Shown here in pieces: positions 17,015-26,092 of a stretch of DNA of 64,000 nt; within the stretch, counting starts at the first letter, position 1; every line of letters begins with the position of its first letter. Source of the DNA: JAQBVV01 sp965249205 (lineage in GTDB: Bacteria > Acidobacteriota > Vicinamibacteria > Vicinamibacterales > UBA2999); the NCBI GenBank assembly GCA_965249205.1, contig CBDFLL010000006.1:1612001-1676000 (forward strand). Reading direction: 5' to 3'. A program made the translations under genes and the position numbers. A model generated the notes under the pieces. That model ran no database searches, was not told the origin of the DNA, and saw only the letters and a list, made by a program, of their open reading frames with translations.

Positions 17015-17104
17015 GAGCGCCGCGACAAGATCGTCGCGCTGTTCGACGAGATGATCGCGGGGCGCGGCGTAAGAGCTGTGCTCTACTCGTTCCCCCCGCG
17101 ATGA
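17015..17104 (+). pseudogene. C-terminal remnant of a secreted kinase-like gene
   Basis: Twenty-nine codons to a TGA read ERRDKIVALFDEMIAGRG and then VRAVLYSFPPR. This closely matches the end of the protein at 25139-26005 (SRRDAIVELFEAKIAARG, ILYALPR). It is the 3' end of a paralog whose body is missing, now directly behind the IS5 copy. Confidence 0.7.
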
Positions 17105-17128
17105 CCAACGCCCCAGCGGCCGGTTCGG

Positions 17129-17401
17129 GGGCAGCGACGTGTTGGCGTTCGGCGCGGTGTTCTACGAGATGTTGACCGGGAAGCGGGCCTTCGATGCTTC
17201 GCGCCCGGTACACCGGAGATCCTGTCCGAGGGCACCTACTTCTTCTTGGGAGGCAATCGAAGCTACGACGTGTCGGCTGACGGCCAGCGGTTCCTCATGA
17301 TCACACCGACCGGAGGAGCCGAGGGTACATCCGCGTCGGCTGGCATCATCATCGTCCAGAATTGGTTCGACGAACGGCGGCGGCTGGTACCGACGGACTG
17401 A
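17129..17401 (+). pseudogene. mosaic kinase remnant (subdomain IX joined to C-terminal tail)
   Basis: One segment reads SDVLAFGAVFYEMLTGKRAFD, the kinase F-helix region. After a break near 17205-17215 a different frame reads GGNRSYDVSADGQRFLMI and ends IIIVQNWFDERRRLVPTD at 17401, the conserved end of the kinase propellers. About 600 residues that should lie between are gone. It is a deletion relic of a sixth kinase paralog. Confidence 0.75.
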
Positions 17402-17440
17402 CAAGTAGCAAAGCGGTCAAAGGCTGAGAGGAGGTCGGTG

Positions 17441-17710
17441 ATGAAGTTCGATGTCAAGGCAATGGCTCTCACGATGGCGCTGGTGTGGGGTGGGCTCGGC
17501 ATGTTCGTGACAGGTATGGCCAATCTGGTGTCGCCAGGATACGGTCAGGCGTTCCTCGGTGTGGTGGCGTCGGTCTACCCGGGCTACACCGCGGAACCGG
17601 GTTTCGGTCAGGCGCTCATCGGCGGCCTCTACGGAGCCCTCGACGGGGCGATCGTAGGAGCCGTGCTTGCCTGGCTCTACAACACACTCGCCTCTCGGTC
17701 TGGAGACTGA
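17441..17710 (+). CDS. small membrane protein, holin-like
   Basis: This 89-residue protein has two hydrophobic segments (MALTMALVWGGLGMFVTGMA and ALDGAIVGAVLAWLYNTLA) joined by a Gly/Tyr/Pro-rich loop (SPGYGQAF, YPGYTAEPGFGQ). ATG 17441 is chosen over the GTG 3 nt earlier because AGGAGG lies at good distance. Proteins of this form are often labelled bacteriophage holin, but no phage genes are nearby; a general small inner-membrane protein is as likely. Confidence 0.65.
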   Translation: MKFDVKAMALTMALVWGGLGMFVTGMANLVSPGYGQAFLGVVASVYPGYTAEPGFGQALIGGLYGALDGAIVGAVLAWLYNTLASRSGD

Positions 17711-17807
17711 AGGAAAGCTGCCGATCCGATGGTCACATTCTGGAACCGCTCACGGTCGAATCGCGCCGCGGAGCGCCACGTCATCGACCTGTCAGGGTGA
17801 AATCGAA

Positions 17808-18176
17808 ATGAGAACGATGCTGATCACCGTCGTTGTGGCCACGCTCTCTGTCGGGTGTCAAGGGGCCCAGATGCCGGACCTTCGGGGGGATGCGCAGGAG
17901 GTCATTGAAGGCGCCCGATCCAGAGCCGGCGAATTGCGAGAACTCTCGGCGGAGGAGCTCCAGGAGCTCTGGGCCATCGAATACAGGTCGCTCGAAGTGG
18001 CGCAGGCTGATCTCTCACGGGTGGACGAGCTGCTCAATCAAATGGGGCAGGACCGATGGGACTGCTATCACGTCGGTGAGAGTGGGCAGGGACGAGTGTT
18101 CTACTTCAAGAGAAACAAGACGAACGCGGCGGCCTATCTGACGAATCTGTTCAGACTCGGTGCGATAGCCTTCTAG
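17808..18176 (+). CDS. putative lipoprotein
   Basis: This 122-residue protein has a lipoprotein signal (MRTMLITVVVATLSVGC, lipobox LSVGC). The mature part is rich in Glu/Leu and probably helical (AGELRELSAEELQELWAIEY), then ends in a WDCYHVGESGQGRVFYFKR segment. No family is recognised. It follows the holin-like gene on the same strand with a 97-nt gap. Confidence 0.7.
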   Translation: MRTMLITVVVATLSVGCQGAQMPDLRGDAQEVIEGARSRAGELRELSAEELQELWAIEYRSLEVAQADLSRVDELLNQMGQDRWDCYHVGESGQGRVFYFKRNKTNAAAYLTNLFRLGAIAF

Positions 18177-18186
18177 ACTGGAGACC

Positions 18187-18255
18187 ATGCCCCTGACCCC
18201 CGGCAATCGCCTCGGCCCGTATGAAGTCGCTGCCCAGATCGGCTGGAGTCGATAA
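18187..18255 (+). pseudogene. kinase leader remnant (22 codons)
   Basis: ATG at 18187 opens MPLTPGNRLGPYEVAAQIG, the kinase N-terminus, then WSR and a TAA stop. Homology to the kinases ends at the glycine of the nucleotide-binding loop. The remaining 250 bp up to kinase 5 show no gene. Confidence 0.78.
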
Positions 18256-18325
18256 GAAAAGGTTCCTCATCGGGTGCGGAAGATTTCCTGCGAGGAACCC
18301 CGCGATCTCGCTCCAACTCGGAATG

Positions 18326-18478
18326 CTTAGAGCGCTTTTCAGATAGCCCTTGTGTCGACTGGGCGAGTCATGGGACTTCTGCACGCGCTGCCGCACGCTT
18401 CGGTCCCGCCGGATGCCGTAACCATTTTCGGCATTGCAGCCACTCGAACGCCAAACGGTCACGAAAAGTGCTTTAGAG
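18326..18478. repeat. weak inverted-repeat element
   Basis: CTTAGAGCGCTTTTC (18326-18340) and the complement of GAAAAGTGCTTTAGAG (18463-18478) pair with two mismatches and one gap around about 120 bp without coding potential. It resembles in sequence the arms of the 106-bp element at 40626. It could be a small non-autonomous element; chance is not excluded. Confidence 0.35.
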
Positions 18479-18505
18479 ACGCCAAATTGCCCAAGCGAAT
18501 CCTCC

Positions 18506-18511
18506 TATAAT
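18506..18511 (+). promoter_or_regulatory. -10 box TATAAT for kinase 5
   Basis: TATAATCAGGCCCA lies 14 nt before the ATG, with the 25 bases in front (GCCCAAGCGAATCCTCC) nearly the same as for kinase 4. Confidence 0.6.
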
Positions 18512-18525
18512 CAGGCCCAGCGCCG

Positions 18526-21174
18526 ATGGCTCTGACTTCCGGCACCCGCCTCGGCCCGTATGAGGTCACCGCCCAGATCGGCCTGGGCGGAATGGGTGAG
18601 GTCTACCGGGCGACGGATACCAAGCTGAAGCGCGAGGTGGCGGTGAAAGTGCTGCCCGCAGCGTTGGCCTCTGATCCCGGACGCCTCGCCCGCTTCCAGC
18701 GTGAGGCGCAGGCGGTTGCCGCCCTCAACCACCCCAACGTCGTCACGATCTATTCCGTCGAAAAGGCCGATACGACGCACTTCCTGACGATGGAACTCGT
18801 CGAGGGCAAGACGCTCGTCGAGGTCATCCCGCCGGGCGGGCTGTCTCTTCACGATCTCTTGACGTTGGCCATTCCGCTCGCCGACGCTATGAGTGCCGCG
18901 CACGAGCGCGGCATCGTCCACCGTGATCTCAAACCGGCCAACGTCATGGTGACCGACGAAGGCCGGGTGAAGGTCCTGGACTTCGGTCTGGCGAAACTGA
19001 GATCCGAATCGAACGCACCGGCCGACGCGGACACGGCGTCCACTCTATTAACTCGGCCGCACCAGGTGCTTGGGACAGCGGCCTATATGTCGCCGGAGCA
19101 AGCCGAGGGCAGATCGGCCGATGCTCGGTCGGACATCTTTTCGCTGGGCGTCGTCTTGTTCGAGATGGCGACCGGCACGCGACCGTTTGACGCCGGCTCT
19201 CCCGCCGCGACCATTTCATCGATACTTCGAGACCCCGCGCCTCCGCTGAGAAAGTTCCGCCCTGACCTGCCAGAGGACCTCGACCGCGTCACCCGCCGGT
19301 GCCTGGCAAAGGAACCGAGTCGACGCTACCACGCCGCGTCTGCGCTTCGGAGCGAGCTTCTCGACGCACAGGAACAGATGAGGGCCTCGGATTCGGTGCC
19401 GACGACCATCTCGTCGGCCCCGTCACCTGCACCGACTTGGGCGCGGCGCGGCGCGGTGGTCGTTGGCGTGGCGTGTGTCCTCGTCGCAGCGTCCTGGCTC
19501 CTCATCAATAGCCGGCGGACTTCAGCGCCGCTTCTCACGAGCTTCAACCAGTTGACCAGCAACCCTGGCATTGAGTGGTTTCCCAACCTTTCTCCGGACG
19601 GTCAGTGGATCGTCTTCGCGGGCGACGCGGCGGGCAACCGCGACGTCTATCTGCAGAGCGTGACTGGTCAGACGGCCATCAACCTGACGGCAGATTCCCC
19701 TGACGATGACGATCAGCCGGCGTTCTCCCCGGACGGAGAGCGCATCGCCTTCCGCGCCGGTCGTGACGGTGGCGGTCTCTTCGTGATGGGGCGCACCGGG
19801 GAGGCCGTGCGGCGCGTGGCACGCGAAGGATTCAACCCCGCGTGGTCGCCAGACGGCTCGCGCATCGTCTACGCCACGCTTCCCCTGGGACTTCGCCCGG
19901 CGAACGACGACGGCACCAGCGAACTATGGGTCATCAGTGCCGCCGGCGGTGACCCGGCGCGTGTGCACGAAGGTGATGCGACGTTGCCGCAGTGGTCACC
20001 GAACGGGCATCGAATCGCCTTCGCCCAGCGTCTCGGGACGGTGCGCCAGACCAACGTCTTGACGATGTTGGCGGTGGGCGGGCAGGCCGTGCCAGTCACG
20101 GCGGCTTCTGACGTGAGCTGGAACCCGGTGTGGGCACCCGACGGACGACATCTCTACTACGTCAGTAACCGCGGTGGCAGTACGAACGTCTGGCGTGTCG
20201 CGATTGACGAGGCCAGTGGTGAGGTCCTGGGTGACCCCGAGCCGTTGACGACGCCAGCGCCCTTCGCCGCGCATGTGACGATTTCCGCAGATGGTAGACG
20301 GCTGGCATACAGCTCGATTCTTGAGACGCAGAACATTTATCGGCTCGGTCTCGACCCCGCCACGGGGGAAGTACAGGGCGGTCCGGTCCAGGTGACGACA
20401 GGTACTCGGTTTTGGTCGAGCCCCGATCCGTCTCCAGATGGCCGATCGGTCGTGTTCTATTCTCAGGTGCAGCCCGAGGGCGATCTGTACGCCATCAGCA
20501 CTGATGGAACGGGCCTGCGCCAGCTGACGAGTGACGAGGCGACCGATCGCGTGCCGCGGTGGTCGCCGGACGGTGAGTGGATCATTTCGTTTTCCGACCG
20601 GAGCGGCGAACTCCAGGTGTGGAAGAGTCGCGTGGATGGTAGCGAGCTGCAGCAGGTGACGGAAGGGGTGGGGGAAGGTACCGTCTCTGCCTGGTCGCCC
20701 GACGGCGCCCGGCTGGCGTTTGCGACGACAGCGCTCGACCCGGCGGCCCGGACGGCAAGCGCGTTCATCATGGAAGCGCACAACACCGATGCCGCGGTCG
20801 TGCCGTTGCCGCCAGCGCCTCCACCTGACTCGCGTTTCGTCCCGAATTCCTGGTCGCCCGACGGCCGATGGCTGGCCGGTCAGAACTGGTACAGCAGGCT
20901 GGGTCTGTCCGTCTACGATCTGCAGGCGCAAACCTACGATCGGGTGACCGAGTTCGGTGAGTGGCCGGTCTGGTTCCCGGACAGCCGTCGTGTGCTCCTG
21001 GTGTCTGAGGGTCGAGAGTTTCACGTCGTCGACATGCGAACACGAACCACTACGCGCATTTTCTCGGTGCTTCGCGACACGCTCGGTCCGCCGCGGCTCG
21101 CGCGTGACGGGCGCAACGCGTTCTTTTCCAGGAGGGCAACCGAATCCGACGTCTGGACCGCGACCTTGGAGTAG
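18526..21174 (+). CDS. Ser/Thr kinase with PD40/TolB-like propeller (kinase 5)
   Basis: This 882-residue kinase is intact. The kinase domain (12-275) has IGLGGMGEV, VAVK lysine, HRDLKPANVM, DFGLAKL, GTAAYMSPEQA and SDIFSLGVVLFEM. A membrane segment (AVVVGVACVLVAASWLLI) follows near 305-325, then a periplasmic propeller with repeated SPDGxxI(A/V)F units that probably senses an extracellular signal or binds cell-wall material. It diverges from kinases 1-4 after the leader and lacks the QNWFEEL tail, so it belongs to a separate subgroup that shares the same promoter and first residues. Confidence 0.94.
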   Translation: MALTSGTRLGPYEVTAQIGLGGMGEVYRATDTKLKREVAVKVLPAALASDPGRLARFQREAQAVAALNHPNVVTIYSVEKADTTHFLTMELVEGKTLVEVIPPGGLSLHDLLTLAIPLADAMSAAHERGIVHRDLKPANVMVTDEGRVKVLDFGLAKLRSESNAPADADTASTLLTRPHQVLGTAAYMSPEQAEGRSADARSDIFSLGVVLFEMATGTRPFDAGSPAATISSILRDPAPPLRKFRPDLPEDLDRVTRRCLAKEPSRRYHAASALRSELLDAQEQMRASDSVPTTISSAPSPAPTWARRGAVVVGVACVLVAASWLLINSRRTSAPLLTSFNQLTSNPGIEWFPNLSPDGQWIVFAGDAAGNRDVYLQSVTGQTAINLTADSPDDDDQPAFSPDGERIAFRAGRDGGGLFVMGRTGEAVRRVAREGFNPAWSPDGSRIVYATLPLGLRPANDDGTSELWVISAAGGDPARVHEGDATLPQWSPNGHRIAFAQRLGTVRQTNVLTMLAVGGQAVPVTAASDVSWNPVWAPDGRHLYYVSNRGGSTNVWRVAIDEASGEVLGDPEPLTTPAPFAAHVTISADGRRLAYSSILETQNIYRLGLDPATGEVQGGPVQVTTGTRFWSSPDPSPDGRSVVFYSQVQPEGDLYAISTDGTGLRQLTSDEATDRVPRWSPDGEWIISFSDRSGELQVWKSRVDGSELQQVTEGVGEGTVSAWSPDGARLAFATTALDPAARTASAFIMEAHNTDAAVVPLPPAPPPDSRFVPNSWSPDGRWLAGQNWYSRLGLSVYDLQAQTYDRVTEFGEWPVWFPDSRRVLLVSEGREFHVVDMRTRTTTRIFSVLRDTLGPPRLARDGRNAFFSRRATESDVWTATLE

Positions 21175-21266
21175 TCTGGAATCGGGCGCGTGCCGTCTCA
21201 GCCTGACCGCCAAGTGCCCCACGCTCTGTTCACTGTAGGTGGGCGCCCCACCGTCTTGAAACACCC

Positions 21267-21272
21267 TATACT
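21267..21272 (+). promoter_or_regulatory. promoter TATACT of the second leader type
   Basis: The block AACACCCTATACTCGGGCAGG plus TTCACA is repeated at 27303-27329. Similarity continues about 70 bp upstream in both places (CAGCC-GACCGCC, CCCCAC). The leader ATG is 19 nt downstream. Confidence 0.55.
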
Positions 21273-21291
21273 CGGGCAGGTTCACACAGGC

Positions 21292-21372
21292 ATGGCTCTC
21301 ACCCCCGGTACCCGGCGCAGCGTCTACCAAGTCAGCGCCCAGATTGGTCTGGCGTCGGGCATGTCGATGTGA
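21292..21372 (+). other. 26-codon kinase-derived leader peptide overlapping the next start
   Basis: The leader reads MALTPGTRRSVYQVSAQIG, then LASGMSM and TGA. The first 19 residues match the kinase N-terminus. The stop overlaps the GTG start of the transporter gene (ATGTGA at 21367-21372), so translation of the two is probably coupled. Confidence 0.72.
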
Positions 21373-24300
21373 GTAACACGCCACGTCCAGTGGTCACGCG
21401 CAACCTGCTCCTCCGACTGCTGGGTCCCCTGGTCTCTCTGCGGGAGGGTGAGAGCACGACCGCCGCGCTCATGTTCGCGTACTCCTTCCTGGCGATGACC
21501 GCCTACAACATCGTCAAACCAATCACGCGGTCCACGTTGATTGCGGACATCGGCGCCGACAATCTCCCGTGGGTGCAGCTTGGCGCTGGCCTTCTTATCG
21601 GCGTGATCATGCACGTGTACGCCCGTGCGATCGCGCGGGTGCCACGCCGATGGGCGATTCCGGCGACGCAGGGTGGCCTGGTTGTTCTCCTGATCGTGTT
21701 CTGGGCGCTGTTCTCCGCGGGCTACGAGGCCGCGTCCGTCGCGTTCTACGTGCTCGGCTTGATTCTTGGCATTCTGCTGATCAGTCAGTTTTGGGCGCTC
21801 GCCAATGACATCTACGACGCACGGCATGCGAAGCGGCTGTTCGGCTTCATTGGCGGCGGAGCGAGCCTTGGCGGTGCGATGGGCGCGGCGATCACGGCTG
21901 TCGTGGTGTCGATAGTCGGCACGGTCAACCTGCTGCTGGTCGGCGCGGGCGTGATGCTGGCCTGTCTCGGCCTGGTCGTGTGCATCGTCCGCAGAGAAGA
22001 GAGCGCCGGCCAATCTGGGGCCGTTACCGAGGCCGAGGGCGTGGGCAGCGCCGAGGCCATCCAGCTTCTTCGGGAATCCCGGCATCTCCAGCTCATTGCC
22101 ATGATCATCGGCTGCGCCGCCATCGGCGGAACCATCATCGAACAGCAGCTCAACATGGCGGCCGAATCGAGCCTCGGGCAGGATGTCGATGGCATCACCC
22201 GGTTTCTCGCCCAGGTCACCGTCTACCTCTCGCTGATCGGATTTCTGATTCAAGTGACGCTGACCAGCCGGATTCACGGCCTGCTTGGTGTCGGGTTCGC
22301 CCTCTTGATTCTCCCCGTGGGACTTGGGACCACGGCTGTCGTGATGCTCTTCAATGCGGGACTGTGGGCACCCGCATCCGCACGCGTCCTGGACACATCG
22401 CTCCGGTACACCGTCGACAAGACGACGCGGGAGATCTTGTTCCTGCCGTTACCCGCAGCGATCAAGGACCGTGCAAAGGCGTTTATTGACGTCACGATGG
22501 ACAGGTTCGCGAAGGCGCTGGGCGCGCTGCTGGTGCTGGCGTTGATCAAGCCGTGGGGGTTCGGCCTGTCGTGGCAGCAGCTCAGTTACGCCAGCCTCGG
22601 ATTGATGGCGATCTGGATCCTGATGGCGTGCCGGGTCAAGCGCGAGTACCTGTCAGCATTTCGGCGCAGGATCGCGCGGCACGACCTCAAGGTCACCGAC
22701 GTCCGTGCGCCGCACGCGGATCTGCAGACCATCGAACTGCTGGTCGAGGAACTGGCCCATCCCGACGAGGGGCGGGTCCTCTACGCGATCGAGCTACTTG
22801 AGTCGCTCGAGAAGCGCCATCTGATTACACCGTTGCTCCTGCACCACACGTCTGCCGCGGTGCGTGCGCGGACTCTGGAGTCGCTTGAGGCGGTGAGGCC
22901 AGACGTGTCGGCTCGGTGGCTGCCGATGGCTGAGCGGATGCTGGCAGACGAGGATGTCGCCGTGCGCACGGGCGCGGTACGAGCCATCTCGGCCATCCGC
23001 GGCCAGGAGGCGTTGTCGGTCATGCGGCCGCACCTGACCGACAGTGATGCCCGGATGGTCGTGACCGCGGCCGTGGCGCTGCTCGCGAGTCCGCATGCCG
23101 CCGATCTGGAGGCCGCCGAGTCGGCGCTGCGCCGGCTGGCGTCCGACGCGCGGGAGAGCGCCGCGTCGGCACGGCTTGAGGTTGCGCGCACACTCGGCGA
23201 GATTGCGCATGACCGCGTCCGCCACATGCTGGTCCCGCTGATATTGGACGCCGATGTCGATGTCGCCCGTGCCGCCATCCGGAGCGCCGGCCGGCTAGGG
23301 CCGGCGACGTTTCTCTTTGTGCCGCCGCTCGTCTCACTGCTCCGTCATCGGCTCCTCAAAGATGAGGCCCGCTCGGTGCTGGTCGGGTACGGAGAGCCCG
23401 TCATCGAGTCGCTCGCCCACTTCCTGCAGGACCAGCGTGAGGACATCTGGGTACGCCGTCATCTACCCGCCACGTTGGCGCGGTTGCCCGCCGCGCGCGC
23501 GCTCGACGCGCTGATCGACGCCCTCTCGGACCGCGATGGCTTTCTTCGGTACAAGGTGATCGCCGCCATCGAAACGCTGCACCGGGACCACCCGAAGCTC
23601 GTGATGCGCCGGGAACCGATCGAGGCGCTGGCGATGTCGGAGAGCCTGCGGTACTTCGACGCGTTAACCCTGCACGCGAACCTGGCGCAGGCGGAGGCCT
23701 TCGGCGCCGAAACGCTGCTCGTTCGTGCGCTGGAGGAGAAGCAACGGCGCACGCGCGAGCGGGTGTTCCGGTTGCTGGGACTGATGTACCAGGGGACCGA
23801 CATCAGCGCGGCGTGGTTTGCGCTCGATCGCGGCGGCACGCGCCGGCGCGCGAGTGCGGTCGAATACCTGGACAACGTACTGAGCGGCGCGTTACGGAAA
23901 CGCGTCGTGCTCATGGTCGAGGACATGCCGGCGGATGAGCGCGTGCGCCGCACCAACGTGATGTTTAAGACGCGGCGACGCTCTCCCGAGGACACACTCG
24001 CGCAACTCATTCACGACGTCGACGAGGTGATTGCCGCCGCCGCCATTCACCTGACGGCCGAGCGCGGCGTCTGGGAACTGGTGGGCGACATCGAATACGC
24101 GCTGACGCATCGTGATGCGCGCGACTGGTACGTGTTTGAAGCGGCGTCCTGGGCTCTGGCAGCGTCCCGCATGCCGGCCGAGGAGCGGCGCGCCCGCTGG
24201 ATCGACCCGCTCCCGACCGTCGAACTCGCGAACCGGTTGCGCCGCGTGCCGCTCTTCGACTACGTGTCGGTGGACGAGCTGTTTCGCTTTGCTGGCACCG

Positions 24301-25094
24301 CGCGCCAGGTCCGCTACGAAAGTGGCCGGACGGTGTATCACACGGGACTCAAGCCCGATACCCTGCAATTCCTGATCGCCGGCGAGGTCCGGTTTGAAGA
24401 TGGCGCCAGGATCGTCGCGCCCGGTTCGCTGGCGTTCGAGGAGATGCTCGAGGGCAGGCCGCTTCGGACCGGTGTTCACGCCGTCGACGTGGCCGTTACC
24501 TTGGCGCTGACGCACGGTGAGTTCCTCACGCTGATCTCCGACAACATCGAAATCACTCACGGGATCTTCAAGATGCTCATCGACGGACAATGCGAGGCTG
24601 GTTGGAAGGGGGTCGTGCGTGGCCGTCCGCCAGACGCGGGTGCCCGACGCGTCAGGGACGACCAGCAGCCGATGGAACGCGTGATGCTGCTGCAGGGAAG
24701 CCCGCTGATGGCGGGGGCGACAGGCCCCCAGTTGCTGCGACTGGCAGCCATCGCCCGCGAGGTTCCACTTGTGCAGGGAGCAGCTCTGATTCGCGAGATC
24801 GCCGACCGCGCGATCTACGTCGTCGCGCGCGGGGTGCTCAGTGTCGAAATGCCTGGCGCCACGACGCTGGCCGCGCATGCTGGCGACGCCGTGGGTGTCT
24901 ACGAAACGCTGGCTGACGTGCCTGCCCAGGCGACGGTGATGGTCGTGGAGGCCGGGATCGCCCTGCGGATCGACGGCCGCGATCTTTTTGATCTGCTGTC
25001 GGACCACGTGGATCTGCTCCAGGGCCTGTTCAGCGCACTCTTGCGTTCAGGGTCGCCGATGCGCGAAGTACAATTGGTTCCACCAGTCGAATAA
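21369..25094 (+). CDS. Npt-like nucleotide transporter fused to HEAT repeats and cNMP-binding-like domains
   Basis: This 1241-residue membrane protein has residues 1-430 forming a 10-12 helix transporter of the Npt1/Npt2 (ADP/ATP translocase, MFS-related) type: FAYSFLAMTAYNIVKPITRS, WVQLGAGLLIGVIMHVYARA, FGFIGGGASLGGAMGAAI. Residues 450-960 are helical HEAT-like repeats (AVRTGAVRAISAIRGQEAL and similar). Two C-terminal segments near 975-1110 and 1130-1230 resemble cyclic-nucleotide-binding beta rolls (RQVRYESGRTVYHTG, FLIAGEVRFEDGARIV). It starts at GTG 21369, overlapping the stop of the kinase-derived leader. The N-terminus MSNTPRPVVTR resembles the first residues of the genes at 27451 and 29429. 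Substrate and ligand are unknown. Confidence 0.8.
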   Translation: MSNTPRPVVTRNLLLRLLGPLVSLREGESTTAALMFAYSFLAMTAYNIVKPITRSTLIADIGADNLPWVQLGAGLLIGVIMHVYARAIARVPRRWAIPATQGGLVVLLIVFWALFSAGYEAASVAFYVLGLILGILLISQFWALANDIYDARHAKRLFGFIGGGASLGGAMGAAITAVVVSIVGTVNLLLVGAGVMLACLGLVVCIVRREESAGQSGAVTEAEGVGSAEAIQLLRESRHLQLIAMIIGCAAIGGTIIEQQLNMAAESSLGQDVDGITRFLAQVTVYLSLIGFLIQVTLTSRIHGLLGVGFALLILPVGLGTTAVVMLFNAGLWAPASARVLDTSLRYTVDKTTREILFLPLPAAIKDRAKAFIDVTMDRFAKALGALLVLALIKPWGFGLSWQQLSYASLGLMAIWILMACRVKREYLSAFRRRIARHDLKVTDVRAPHADLQTIELLVEELAHPDEGRVLYAIELLESLEKRHLITPLLLHHTSAAVRARTLESLEAVRPDVSARWLPMAERMLADEDVAVRTGAVRAISAIRGQEALSVMRPHLTDSDARMVVTAAVALLASPHAADLEAAESALRRLASDARESAASARLEVARTLGEIAHDRVRHMLVPLILDADVDVARAAIRSAGRLGPATFLFVPPLVSLLRHRLLKDEARSVLVGYGEPVIESLAHFLQDQREDIWVRRHLPATLARLPAARALDALIDALSDRDGFLRYKVIAAIETLHRDHPKLVMRREPIEALAMSESLRYFDALTLHANLAQAEAFGAETLLVRALEEKQRRTRERVFRLLGLMYQGTDISAAWFALDRGGTRRRASAVEYLDNVLSGALRKRVVLMVEDMPADERVRRTNVMFKTRRRSPEDTLAQLIHDVDEVIAAAAIHLTAERGVWELVGDIEYALTHRDARDWYVFEAASWALAASRMPAEERRARWIDPLPTVELANRLRRVPLFDYVSVDELFRFAGTARQVRYESGRTVYHTGLKPDTLQFLIAGEVRFEDGARIVAPGSLAFEEMLEGRPLRTGVHAVDVAVTLALTHGEFLTLISDNIEITHGIFKMLIDGQCEAGWKGVVRGRPPDAGARRVRDDQQPMERVMLLQGSPLMAGATGPQLLRLAAIAREVPLVQGAALIREIADRAIYVVARGVLSVEMPGATTLAAHAGDAVGVYETLADVPAQATVMVVEAGIALRIDGRDLFDLLSDHVDLLQGLFSALLRSGSPMREVQLVPPVE

Positions 25095-25138
25095 GGCTGG
25101 TGCCCGACCGCTGACACCTCGGCCGTCTGGAGGCTGAC

Positions 25139-26005
25139 ATGAAGGACGCTTCGCGCGCGGCGGCACTGACCCTCCTCGTCATCGTCTGGAACGTACCGAT
25201 ACCCGCAGCCGGGCAGGAGGCGGCCGCTCCTGCACCGGTGGTCACCCTGACGCCGGCGCAGATGGAGGAGTTCCTCCGCAGCGCGAGAATCGTCAGCAGA
25301 CGTGATGCGGAGGGCGGCATCACAAATACTCAGATTGCGACACTGTCGGACGGCACTCTGACCCATGACGCCCAGATTCAGACCATTGACCAGAGGCTCG
25401 CCCGTTTCAAGCCGCCGGAGGGGCCCGAGGAATTCAACTTCAAGGACAGCTATCGCTATAACGTGGCCGCCTACCGGCTGGCCGCGCTGCTGGATCTCGA
25501 CAACGTGCCGATGTCGGTAGAGCGCACCGTCGACACCAACCGTTCAGGCGCTACGCGGGCAGCCGTAACCTGGTGGATTGACGACGTGATGATGGATGAC
25601 CGCGCGCGTCTGAAGACAGTGGCGCCGGACGGCCCAGACCCCGAGCGCACGGCCATGCAGATTTACATCATGCGTGTCTTCGACGAGCTCATCGCCAACC
25701 GCGATCGGAACCTCGGCAATCTCCTGTGGACCTCCGACTGGAAGATGTGGATGATCGACCACACGCGCGCCTTTCGGCTCGATGAGGAGCTGCGACGGCC
25801 GGCCACGCTCCTGCGCATCGAGCGGTCGCTTTTTACAAACCTCCAAGGGCTCACGACCGCCGCCGTGACCCAGGCTGTCGGCCGGAGCCTCTCGAGGTTC
25901 GAGATTCAGTCGTTACTCTCGCGGCGCGACGCGATCGTCGAGCTGTTCGAAGCCAAGATTGCCGCTCGCGGGGAGGTGCCAATCCTCTATGCGCTCCCGC
26001 GCTGA
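25139..26005 (+). CDS. secreted protein with a HipA/PI4K-like kinase motif
   Basis: This 288-residue protein has a signal peptide (LTLLVIVWNVPIPAAGQ). The C-terminal half carries FDELIANRDRNLGNLLW and WKMWMIDHTRAF, resembling the D-R-x-x-N and I-D catalytic and metal-binding pair of HipA/PI4K-like and FAM20-like kinases. The first half (NFKDSYRYNVAAYRLAALL) would hold the N-lobe, but no glycine loop is obvious. It follows the transporter gene closely (44 nt) on the same strand. The C-terminus of a lost paralog is at 17015. Function is inferred from two motifs only. Confidence 0.6.
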   Translation: MKDASRAAALTLLVIVWNVPIPAAGQEAAAPAPVVTLTPAQMEEFLRSARIVSRRDAEGGITNTQIATLSDGTLTHDAQIQTIDQRLARFKPPEGPEEFNFKDSYRYNVAAYRLAALLDLDNVPMSVERTVDTNRSGATRAAVTWWIDDVMMDDRARLKTVAPDGPDPERTAMQIYIMRVFDELIANRDRNLGNLLWTSDWKMWMIDHTRAFRLDEELRRPATLLRIERSLFTNLQGLTTAAVTQAVGRSLSRFEIQSLLSRRDAIVELFEAKIAARGEVPILYALPR

Positions 26006-26092
26006 CCCGTGAGGGCGGTTCTACGGTTCAGGAAAGGTCGGGGCAGGCCGGGGCGCGGCAACTGGTCGCTGGCGACGCCAGGAGGGAGCGGA

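Noticed and set aside
17441..17710. Prophage holin
   Set aside because: Two membrane segments fit, but there is no lysin, structural or integrase gene nearby; kept only as a holin-like membrane protein.
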